From an uncultured Bacteroides sp. (lineage in GTDB: Bacteria; Bacteroidota; Bacteroidia; Bacteroidales; Bacteroidaceae), in contig CAMTOQ010000025.1 in the NCBI GenBank assembly GCA_947074205.1, positions 1-44,348 of the forward strand: a stretch of DNA of 44,348 nucleotides, given 5' to 3'. The notes under the pieces were generated by a model, which saw only the letters and a list, made by a program, of their open reading frames with translations, searched no databases and was not told the DNA's origin. Position numbers and translations under genes: made by a program. Positions within the stretch are counted from its first letter, which is position 1. Each line of letters starts with the position of its first letter. Shown here in pieces: positions 24,947-33,212 of the stretch.

Positions 24947-27900
24947 ATGAAACACTTAATGTCAATTATGTTTCTACTACTCTTTGTCTCTTTACCTGTG
25001 TGCGCACAGTCCATCGAGGTAAAAGGTGTAGTGGTGAGTGAGGTGGATAAAGAACCACTTCCGGGTGTTAATGTCACCGTAAAAGGTAATGCTACTCGCG
25101 GAACTATCACCGACCTTGATGGTCGATTCCAGATCGATGTTCCCTCGGATGCAGTACTTACAGTATCTTATATAGGTTACACTCCACAAGACATCGCTGT
25201 AAAGGGACGCACTTCTCTACTCATTACCCTAAAAGAAGACACAGAGTCGCTAGACGAAGTGGTAGTTGTGGGCTACGGCACGCAAAAGAAAAGCGTGGTG
25301 ACCGCCTCCATTGCTAAAGTAAGTGCCGATGATCTTAACCGCACAGCTCCCGTACGCGTGGACAACGCATTGAAAGGGTTAGCTGCCGGGGTTACGGTTA
25401 CCTCATCGTCAGGACAGCCGGGTGCTGCCTCGCAGATTAGAGTGCGCGGTATTGGTACCATCAACAACTCCGATCCTCTCTATATAGTAGACGGGATGCC
25501 AATCGAAGGGGGTATAGACTACCTCAACCCTAGTGATATCCAATCTATTGAAGTACTAAAAGATGCCGCATCGGGCGCAATTTATGGAGCACGTGCTGCC
25601 AATGGTGTGGTGATGGTAACTACCAAAACCGGTAAACTAGGTAAGGCCACAGTGACTTACGATTTTTCTTATGGCTGGCAGAGTGCTTGGAAAAAGCGCG
25701 ATGTACTAGACGCTACCGAATATGCCATTATGATGAACGAAGGAGCTATCAATGCCGGCATGGCCCCTAAGTATGCCGACCCTTACTCGTATGGCAAAGG
25801 AACCGATTGGCAGAAAGAGACATTCAACGACAACGCACCGGTGCTATCTAGCCAAGTGAGTATGAGTGGGGCTAGCGAGAAGGTGAATTACCTAGTCTCT
25901 TTTGGTTTCTTCCGTCAAGATGGTATTGTGGGTGGTAACTACGACCGTTCTAACTACAAGCGTGTGACCCTACGCAGCAATACCACCTATACAGTATTCG
26001 AGAACAACAGTCGCAACTGGCTGAACTCCCTAAAGGTTACTTCTAATATATCTTATGCACAAATCAAATCGAAAGGGGTAGAGACTAACTCTTCTTATGG
26101 CTCGCCACTAGGTAGTGCGCTTTCTTTGTCGCCTATGCTATCTGTCTACGCTGAAGGGCAAGCCGCACAAGACCAGCTAGACTACTATGCCGGCAATGCG
26201 GACTACACACCAATGTACGACCCCAACAACGGCAAGCTATATACACTTGCAGGAGCAGACTTCAATGAGATGGTCAATCCATTGGCACTCCTATCATTGC
26301 CGGGCAATAAAGGATGGTCGCACAAGTTTGTAGCCAACTTCAACGCTGAATTGCAACTATGGGATGGCTTGAAGTTCCGTTCATCGTATGGCGCAGACCT
26401 CGCCTTCTGGGGTAACGACGGTTACACCAAACTATTCTATCTTACTGCCAACAACAAGGCTACTCGCACATCGGCCTTTTCATCAAGCAGTCGTGGCACT
26501 GTGTGGCAGATAGAAAATGTATTATGGTACGACAAGCAACTGGGCAAGAACTTCTTCACAGTGTTGCTTGGTCAGTCGGCCAAGAAAAGCAGTGGCAATT
26601 ACCTAGGTGGTAGCCGATTTGGATTGATCGACCCCAATGGTTCTAAGCCATATATCGACTATTGCAACGGCCTACAAGAAAATGGCGATATGAGTGTATA
26701 TGGAGGTGCAAATGCTCATGCTACACTCTCCTCACTTTTTGCCCGTGTGAGCTATAACTATGATGAACGCTACATGGCACAGTTCACTATCCGCCGCGAC
26801 GGTTCTTCTCGCTTTGGTGCAAACAACCATTATGCTGTATTCCCTTCGCTTTCTGCCGGATGGAACATCACCAACGAAAGCTTTATGAAAGAGCGTCCTG
26901 ACTGGTTGTCTACCTTGAAACTACGTTTCTCTTGGGGTAAGAATGGTAACGAGAACATCGGTAACTTTATGTACACCGTGCTAACCGCTGCCAATAGCAA
27001 CTATATCCTTGGCTCGGGCGAATCGCTAATAAACGGGGTGAAGGCCAGTGGTCTTGCCAATCCCGACTTGAAGTGGGAAGAATCAAAACAATACGACTTA
27101 GGTTTAGATGCATCCTTCTTCAACAATGCACTTAATTTCTCTATCGACTATTATAAGAAGACCACCGACGGCATGTTGATGACTATGAATATCCCATCGT
27201 ATGTGGGCGAAAGTAAGCCTATCGGTAATGTGGGTAAGATGCAAAACCAAGGGATAGAGATGGAGTTGAGCTACCGTCTTAATGTAAACGATTGGACATT
27301 CCGCTTCTCGGGCAACGCCTCTTATCTGAAGAATAAGTTGCTAGAGTATGGTAACGAAAGCGGTTGGGACAACCTTGACTCTTTCCAAGGTGTGGGTACT
27401 ATCTCGCGTGCGCAAAACGGACTCCCCTTCCCTTACTTCTATGGTTACCAAACTGCCGGTATCTTCCAAAATATGGATGAGGTAAACAACTATACCTATA
27501 CTGCTACCGATGGTTCTGTGAAAGTTATTCAGCCCAACGCTGTGCCGGGCGATGTTCGCTTTGTAGACACCAATGGCGATGGCGTGATCAATGACGACGA
27601 CCGTGTAAAGATTGGTAAAGGTATGCCCGACTGGACTTTCGGATTCAGTATCAATGCGCAGTGGCGCGGCTTCGACTTCAACGCGATGTTCCAAGGTAGC
27701 AAAGGCAATGACATCTACGATGCTACACGCCGCACCGACATCACCTCGTCCAACCTCCCCTCGTGGATGTTGCAACGATGGACAGGCGAAGGTACTTCAA
27801 ACAGCATCCCACGCTTTGTACTAGGCGATAATGTGAACTGGCAATCGTCCGACCTCTATGTATATGATGGCAGCTACTTGCGCCTCAAGAACATACAATT

Positions 27901-28105
27901 GGGGTACACCCTTCCACAGAAGATTACCCGTGTAGCACTAATCTCAATGGTTCGCATCTATGTAGCTGCCGAGAACCTCGTTACATGGACGAAGTATCAT
28001 GGTTACGACCCAGAAATTTCTTCGGGTGGCACCTCGCTAGGTGTAGACCGTGGTGTATATCCTCAAGCTCGCACCATCTCTATCGGTGCCAATATTACCT
28101 TCTAA
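24947..28105 (+). CDS. SusC-type TonB-dependent transporter of the beta-glucan locus
   Basis: A 1052-residue SusC-family transporter. The signal peptide ends near residue 20 (VSLPVCAQ). A carboxypeptidase-regulatory-like domain spans about 23-97 (VKGVVVSEVDKEPLPGVNV). The TonB-box region DEVVVVGYGTQKK starts at residue 103. The plug carries LYIVDGMPIEGGIDYLN and SIEVLKDAASGAIYGARAAN. The barrel contains FVDTNGDGVINDDDRVKIG and ends in ARTISIGANITF. It imports glucan oligosaccharides across the outer membrane, powered by TonB, with the SusD encoded 19 bp downstream as lid. Substrate is inferred from the GH16 and GH3 enzymes of the same operon. It is preceded by the TTGACG array and an activator-type promoter. 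Confidence 0.95.
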   Translation: MKHLMSIMFLLLFVSLPVCAQSIEVKGVVVSEVDKEPLPGVNVTVKGNATRGTITDLDGRFQIDVPSDAVLTVSYIGYTPQDIAVKGRTSLLITLKEDTESLDEVVVVGYGTQKKSVVTASIAKVSADDLNRTAPVRVDNALKGLAAGVTVTSSSGQPGAASQIRVRGIGTINNSDPLYIVDGMPIEGGIDYLNPSDIQSIEVLKDAASGAIYGARAANGVVMVTTKTGKLGKATVTYDFSYGWQSAWKKRDVLDATEYAIMMNEGAINAGMAPKYADPYSYGKGTDWQKETFNDNAPVLSSQVSMSGASEKVNYLVSFGFFRQDGIVGGNYDRSNYKRVTLRSNTTYTVFENNSRNWLNSLKVTSNISYAQIKSKGVETNSSYGSPLGSALSLSPMLSVYAEGQAAQDQLDYYAGNADYTPMYDPNNGKLYTLAGADFNEMVNPLALLSLPGNKGWSHKFVANFNAELQLWDGLKFRSSYGADLAFWGNDGYTKLFYLTANNKATRTSAFSSSSRGTVWQIENVLWYDKQLGKNFFTVLLGQSAKKSSGNYLGGSRFGLIDPNGSKPYIDYCNGLQENGDMSVYGGANAHATLSSLFARVSYNYDERYMAQFTIRRDGSSRFGANNHYAVFPSLSAGWNITNESFMKERPDWLSTLKLRFSWGKNGNENIGNFMYTVLTAANSNYILGSGESLINGVKASGLANPDLKWEESKQYDLGLDASFFNNALNFSIDYYKKTTDGMLMTMNIPSYVGESKPIGNVGKMQNQGIEMELSYRLNVNDWTFRFSGNASYLKNKLLEYGNESGWDNLDSFQGVGTISRAQNGLPFPYFYGYQTAGIFQNMDEVNNYTYTATDGSVKVIQPNAVPGDVRFVDTNGDGVINDDDRVKIGKGMPDWTFGFSINAQWRGFDFNAMFQGSKGNDIYDATRRTDITSSNLPSWMLQRWTGEGTSNSIPRFVLGDNVNWQSSDLYVYDGSYLRLKNIQLGYTLPQKITRVALISMVRIYVAAENLVTWTKYHGYDPEISSGGTSLGVDRGVYPQARTISIGANITF

Positions 28106-28124
28106 CTCCTAATACTATACACGT

Positions 28125-29639
28125 ATGAAAAGATATATAAAATTCATCACCGGGTTGGCTCTTGTCACTGCCATCACCACCGGATGCAAAGATTCCTTCC
28201 TTGTAGTCGACTCGCCTACACAAGATACTGTAGATAGCTACTTCACCACCGAAGCACGTGTTTACGAAGCACTAATTTCTGCCTACGACCCATTGCAATG
28301 GCCCGACTGGAGCATGGGACAATACAACCCCGTGAATATGATGTCAGACATCATGGCCGATGATATTTGGGTGGGCGGTGCCGACAAAAACGATAACCAA
28401 TATTGGCATCTCATGATGGACTACTCTGCCCTACCTACCAATTGTATGACAGGTATCTGGACAGTGGCTTATTCGGGCGTAAAACGTTCTAACGATGTGC
28501 TGATGTACATAGGCTGGGCACAAAGTAATATGAGCGAAGAGTCTCAAAGACTTTATGCAGCAGAGGCCAGAGTACTACGCGCCTTCTACTACAACTGGTT
28601 GTGGAAGTTCTGGGGCAACCTGCCTTTCTATATGGAGAACTTGACGATGCCATATATCGCACCACAAGTCAGTGCCGACGAAGTGTACAACACTGTTATT
28701 GGCGATCTTGAAGATGTGCTAGCGATGAATGTACTGCCTATGAAATCGACCAGCAGCGAGTATGGCCGCGTAACCAAGGCAATGGCTTACATGCTCTACA
28801 CCGAGATGGTGATGTATCAGAACGATAGCAGCCGTTTCCCCAACGCACTCAACTACATGAAGGAGATTATCAATGACGGAGGTTACGACCTTGTAGACGA
28901 CTACTCTACCATCTTCGCCGAAGAGGGTGAATGGAGCAAGGAGAGCATCTGGGAAATCAACTATAAGGATGACAATGCCGCACGTTCGTGGGACAATCCT
29001 ATCTATGCAGGTGGCACAGTGTTGCCTCGTCTTATCAGCCCTAATGGTTGGGCCGATGGCACAGCAGGTCACGACAATGGCTGGGGATTCTGCCCCGTGC
29101 GTCAAGAAACCTACGATATGTTTGCCGAAGGTGATGCTCGCCGCGATGCTACTTGCTTCAATGCTGCTGCCAATGGCTCATATAAAGCGCGCTACCAAGA
29201 CACAGGCTTCTTCCTTGAAAAGTATGTAGCACGTAGTGGTTACAATGCCGATCAGATTGCAGATGCCGACCTTAACTGGAGCAACAACCTACGCATCTAT
29301 CGCTTCTCCGAAACTCTACTCAACGCAGCCGAGCTGATTGCACGTGGCGGTGGATCGGGTGATGCACAAAGCTATCTGAACCGCGTGCATCAGCGTGCAG
29401 GCCTCAACGAAACCATCGAGGCTACTATCGACAATATCTTGCAGGAACGTCGCCTAGAATTTGTGGGCGAAGGCAAACGCTATTGGGACTTGATACGTAG
29501 CGGCAAAGCCAGTCAGGAACTAGTACCCGACAGTTATGGCTACCGCACAAACACGTGGAGCCAAACCAAGAAATACTTGCCCATTCCACAAAGCGAGATA
29601 GATGCCGCACAAGGCACATTGACTCAAAATCCATATTAA
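28125..29639 (+). CDS. SusD-type glycan-binding lipoprotein of the beta-glucan locus
   Basis: A 504-residue SusD-family lipoprotein, the usual length. Signal LALVTAITTGC has the lipid cysteine at residue 21, followed by KDSFLVVDSPTQDTVDSYF. Family signatures are AEARVLRAFYYNWLWKFWGN in the middle, FSETLLNAAELIARGG and ILQERRLEFVGEGKRYWDLI near the C-terminus, and the terminal TLTQNPY. It binds glucan at the cell surface and closes over SusC. It lies 19 bp after SusC and 23 bp before the next lipoprotein gene, in one operon. Confidence 0.95.
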   Translation: MKRYIKFITGLALVTAITTGCKDSFLVVDSPTQDTVDSYFTTEARVYEALISAYDPLQWPDWSMGQYNPVNMMSDIMADDIWVGGADKNDNQYWHLMMDYSALPTNCMTGIWTVAYSGVKRSNDVLMYIGWAQSNMSEESQRLYAAEARVLRAFYYNWLWKFWGNLPFYMENLTMPYIAPQVSADEVYNTVIGDLEDVLAMNVLPMKSTSSEYGRVTKAMAYMLYTEMVMYQNDSSRFPNALNYMKEIINDGGYDLVDDYSTIFAEEGEWSKESIWEINYKDDNAARSWDNPIYAGGTVLPRLISPNGWADGTAGHDNGWGFCPVRQETYDMFAEGDARRDATCFNAAANGSYKARYQDTGFFLEKYVARSGYNADQIADADLNWSNNLRIYRFSETLLNAAELIARGGGSGDAQSYLNRVHQRAGLNETIEATIDNILQERRLEFVGEGKRYWDLIRSGKASQELVPDSYGYRTNTWSQTKKYLPIPQSEIDAAQGTLTQNPY

Positions 29640-29662
29640 CCCGCACTAAATAATCTAAGTAT

Positions 29663-32002
29663 ATGAAAAGTAAATCATTCTATATAGGCAGTTTGCTGCT
29701 GTTGCTGTTGGTTTTTGCCGGATGCAGCGACGATGACTACACTAGCCCTTCTGAGGCTGGCATCCCCTTAGTCACCGACCTTGATGTGAACATCAGCGTA
29801 GATCAGTCAATCAATCAGGTGACCTTCTCGATTGCCAACAAGGCGTGTATGCCTGTTTGGATATTCGATGGCAAGAGCTACTCTACCATCAACGGGCTAA
29901 AGAGAATCTATGCCCGTGCCGGCGAATATAGCGTAGATATCAGAGTGGCCAATGCCAACGGTATTAGCGATGGCATCATCACCAAGACGTTTACTATCGA
30001 CAACACTATTGTAGACTTCAGCGCTTACATCAAACGAATAGCGGGCGACGACACAAAACAGTGGATGATGGCCAAAGGCGAAGCCGGTCATCTAGGTTGT
30101 GGCGAGTCGGGCAGCGATGGTTTGGGCTGGTGGGCAGCATCGCCCAACGAAAAAGCTCCATGGGGCATCTACGACGATATAGTGACCTTTGGTGCCGACA
30201 AGAGTTATATCTATAACCCCGGCGAAGGAGGAACAGTGTATGTTAACACCGGTTGTAGCGTATTTAGCAGTTTCAACACCAACGATGGCAACGACTTTAT
30301 GGCAGCTGTCAACGAGCAGATTACTAACTACGACTTCGACATTGTGGGCGACGATGTGTTTATCACACTACCTTCGCAAACGCTGTTCCCCTATATTCCT
30401 AATGATGAGAGCTACAATCAGCCTCGCTTCAAGATAGCCAGTATCACACCTAGCAAACTTGAGTTGGTTTCCGACAATGGTGCTATTGCTTGGCACTATA
30501 TCCTATCGAGTGGCGACGACATCAAGCCTGCCGGCTATGACCCCGACAATGCTTGTAACCTTTGGAAGAATGCCACCTACAATATGGAGTTCTGGTATGC
30601 ACCGGGATGGGCACAAATTGCCGACCCAGAGTTTGAGGCCAACGGTAACTCGTATAAAATCACGCTACCCGAAGCTACTACAGACACTTGGCAGGCACAA
30701 GTGAAGTTCTTAACCGACATGGCAACCAACAGTGCCAACAACTACGACTTCTCCGCTAAGTTTGTAGCTACCGAAGATCATAACAACATCACGGTGAAAC
30801 TAGTGAAGACAGGCGACGATGGTGTGTTCTACTTTGTAGAAACAGTGAAGGTGAAGGCTTACGAAGAGTTCACGTTGATTAAAACCAATATGGAAGGCAT
30901 CGATATGGAACAAGTATCGCTGGTGCTCGACTTTGGAGGCAATGCAGCCGGAACAGTGGTTACCTTGAGCCGCGTGGTATTGAAGGAAAACAGTTGCGAC
31001 GACGGAACGATCATCGAACCTGGTGGTGGCGAAGGTGGTGACGAAGACGAGGTGACTTGGCTACCGGATGCCGATAGTAACCTTTGGAAGAATGCTACCT
31101 ACACCAACTTCTTCTACTATGCACCGGGATGGGCACAGATTGCCGATCCTACACTAGAAGCCGATGGCAACTCGTATAAGATTACGCTACCCGAAGCTAC
31201 CTTCGGACAGTGGCAGGCACAGGTGCACTTCCTTACCGACATGGCTACTAGCAGCAGTACAAACTACGATTTCCGCTGTATCTTCAATGCTACAAAAGAT
31301 ATGAGTGGGGTGACAATCAAACTCACAAAGGTGGGCGATGACAACGTGTTCTACTTCACCGAGCAGGTGAACCTCACCGCTTTCGAAGAGTATACCTTCA
31401 AGATGGTGAATATGGAAGGGCTAGATATAGACCAAGTCAACCTGGTGTTCGACTTTGGTGGCAACCCCGAAAACTGCGAAGTAACAGTGAGCAGCATCGT
31501 GTTGCAACCACATGGCACCGGTAAGGTGAACTGGGATGCCGACTCGTCCTGCAACTTCTGGAACAGTATGCAGCACAATGTCACCTTCTGGTATGCACCG
31601 GGATGGGCACAGATTGACGATCCTACGATGGCCGAGAATGGCAATTCGTACACCTTCATCTTCCCACAAGCCACTACCGACCAATGGCAAGGACAGGTAC
31701 ATTTCCATACCGATATGACAACCAACGCATCGACCACGTACGACTTCAAGTGTCAGTTCGAAGCAACTAAAGACATGAGTGGCATCACGGTGAAGCTCAC
31801 CAAAGAGGGAGCAGATGATGTATTCTTCTTCACCGAACGTGTAGATGTGGCTGCCTTCGAGATTACCACCTTCGATATGGTGGGTATGCTGGGTATTGAT
31901 ATAGACAAGGTAAATCTAGTGCTCGACTTTGGCGGTAACCCCGACAATTTCGAGGTGACAGTGAGCAAAATCATACTCAAAGAGAGCAATTGTAATAACT
32001 AA
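29663..32002 (+). CDS. Surface glycan-binding protein with three tandem carbohydrate-binding-like modules
   Basis: A 779-residue lipoprotein. The signal LLLLLVFAGC is followed by SDDDY, matching the acidic surface-export signal. Residues about 35-115 look like a PKD/Ig-type domain, and about 118-290 form an uncharacterised region with GDDTKQWMMAKGEAGHLG. Three homologous modules of about 150 residues follow, starting near residues 295, 470 and 627. Each carries YAPGWAQI, then GNSY-I-LPEAT or a close variant, W-Q-V-F-TDM, and LDFGGN or FDFGGN. They resemble beta-sandwich carbohydrate-binding modules of the CBM4/9 type; conserved tryptophans would stack on sugar rings. Position after SusD and before GH16/GH3 fits a second surface glycan-binding protein (SGBP-B), as in known beta-1,3-glucan loci. 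No catalytic residues are recognised. Confidence 0.85.
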   Translation: MKSKSFYIGSLLLLLLVFAGCSDDDYTSPSEAGIPLVTDLDVNISVDQSINQVTFSIANKACMPVWIFDGKSYSTINGLKRIYARAGEYSVDIRVANANGISDGIITKTFTIDNTIVDFSAYIKRIAGDDTKQWMMAKGEAGHLGCGESGSDGLGWWAASPNEKAPWGIYDDIVTFGADKSYIYNPGEGGTVYVNTGCSVFSSFNTNDGNDFMAAVNEQITNYDFDIVGDDVFITLPSQTLFPYIPNDESYNQPRFKIASITPSKLELVSDNGAIAWHYILSSGDDIKPAGYDPDNACNLWKNATYNMEFWYAPGWAQIADPEFEANGNSYKITLPEATTDTWQAQVKFLTDMATNSANNYDFSAKFVATEDHNNITVKLVKTGDDGVFYFVETVKVKAYEEFTLIKTNMEGIDMEQVSLVLDFGGNAAGTVVTLSRVVLKENSCDDGTIIEPGGGEGGDEDEVTWLPDADSNLWKNATYTNFFYYAPGWAQIADPTLEADGNSYKITLPEATFGQWQAQVHFLTDMATSSSTNYDFRCIFNATKDMSGVTIKLTKVGDDNVFYFTEQVNLTAFEEYTFKMVNMEGLDIDQVNLVFDFGGNPENCEVTVSSIVLQPHGTGKVNWDADSSCNFWNSMQHNVTFWYAPGWAQIDDPTMAENGNSYTFIFPQATTDQWQGQVHFHTDMTTNASTTYDFKCQFEATKDMSGITVKLTKEGADDVFFFTERVDVAAFEITTFDMVGMLGIDIDKVNLVLDFGGNPDNFEVTVSKIILKESNCNN

Positions 32003-32012
32003 TGTATTCGGT

Positions 32013-32086
32013 TTCCCGGTGGTGTCATCACAACCCCTAACAATGGTCAGAAAGAGTTCTGACAACTGATGGCACCACTAGGGGAA
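32013..32086 (+). terminator. Large intercistronic stem-loop between binding protein and GH16
   Basis: GTGGTGTCATCA (32019-32030) pairs with TGATGGCACCAC (32067-32078), one wobble. Outer TTCCC (32013-32017) meets GGGAA (32082-32086), and an inner perfect hairpin GTCAGAA-agag-TTCTGAC lies at 32046-32063. TCTTTATT follows. It is likely to attenuate or protect the transcript and so set different levels of binding proteins and enzymes. Confidence 0.6.
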
Positions 32087-32110
32087 TCTTTATTAAAACT
32101 GACAGTAACG

Positions 32111-33208
32111 ATGAAAAAAATCTATATGATAACCTTTATAATGGCTACTCTTATCGCCTGCTGGAGCTGTAGCAATAGTAGCAACGACAACAACGAAACT
32201 AACAGCTACATCAATGCTTCGCTTACAGAGATTAATAGCGGCTACGAGGCCAACTGCGTGACGATGACAGTGGAAAGCGATCGCGAATGGAATGCCTTTG
32301 CTGATGAAAGCTGGATAAAGTGTACCATAAGCGGTTCGACACAAAAGAGTGGTACGGTAGAGATTTGCCTCACCGACAATACGGGTACAACAGAGCGTAC
32401 GGGCACGGTGACAGTTAAGTCGGGCACCCAACGACACTACATCGCTGTGACGCAAGCTGCCAAGCCCATCGACACTAGCATAGTGGCCCCAGAAGGCTAC
32501 ACCCTAGTATGGAACGATGAGTTCGACCGCGGCGACCGTCCCAACGAAGAACTGTGGTGGTACGAAACAGGTGGCAGTGGCTGGGGCAACAACGAGTTGC
32601 AAAACTATGTGGCTTGCACACAAGGCGGCGAACAGCTAGCCACTGTTAAAGACGGCATCTTCACCATCACCGCTAAAAAGATAGAAGGCACTGTCTACTC
32701 CATCCGCATCAACACACAGCAGAGTTGGAAGTATGGCTACTTCGAAGCACGCCTACGCCTGCCTAGCGGCAAGGGCACATGGCCTGCCTTCTGGATGATG
32801 CCTGCCAACTTCACCACATGGCCCGGCGACGGCGAGATAGACATTATGGAAGAGGTGGGCTACAACCCCAACTATGTATCATCCGCCATTCATTGCAATG
32901 CCTACAACCATACCAACAACACCCAAAAGAACAAGGAGATATATCTGGCCACAGCACAAAGCGATTTTCATCTCTATGCACTAGAGTGGACCGAAGACTA
33001 TATACGTACCTATGTGGATGGTAAAGAGCTGTTCTACTTCGCCAACGACAAGAAGGGAGATAAAGACACATGGCCTTTCAACGCAGCTTTCTATCTGAAA
33101 CTGAATCTTGCTTGGGGCGGCAACTGGGGTGGCGCACAAGGAGTAGACGAATCGGCGCTACCTGCTACTTACGAAATAGACTATGTGCGTGTATTTCAGA
33201 AGAAATAA
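32111..33208 (+). CDS. GH16 endo-beta-glucanase (laminarinase-type) lipoprotein with BACON domain
   Basis: A 365-residue lipoprotein from ATG 32111 (MKKIYMITFIMATLIAC, lipobox LIAC). The frame is open upstream to 32069, but that segment lies next to the intercistronic stem-loop and has no signal character. Residues about 35-120 match a BACON domain (ITVTQAA-type end, seen as IAVTQAAKP), common in Bacteroidetes surface hydrolases. The GH16 domain follows: LVWNDEFDRGDRPNEELWWY, then GDGEIDIMEEVG, with nucleophile Glu242 and acid/base Glu247 in the ExDxxE form, and YEIDYVRVFQKK at the end. It cuts beta-1,3 linkages in laminarin or mixed-linkage glucan at the cell surface. Which glucan is preferred cannot be read from the sequence. 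Confidence 0.93.
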   Translation: MKKIYMITFIMATLIACWSCSNSSNDNNETNSYINASLTEINSGYEANCVTMTVESDREWNAFADESWIKCTISGSTQKSGTVEICLTDNTGTTERTGTVTVKSGTQRHYIAVTQAAKPIDTSIVAPEGYTLVWNDEFDRGDRPNEELWWYETGGSGWGNNELQNYVACTQGGEQLATVKDGIFTITAKKIEGTVYSIRINTQQSWKYGYFEARLRLPSGKGTWPAFWMMPANFTTWPGDGEIDIMEEVGYNPNYVSSAIHCNAYNHTNNTQKNKEIYLATAQSDFHLYALEWTEDYIRTYVDGKELFYFANDKKGDKDTWPFNAAFYLKLNLAWGGNWGGAQGVDESALPATYEIDYVRVFQKK

Positions 33209-33212
33209 GTAA

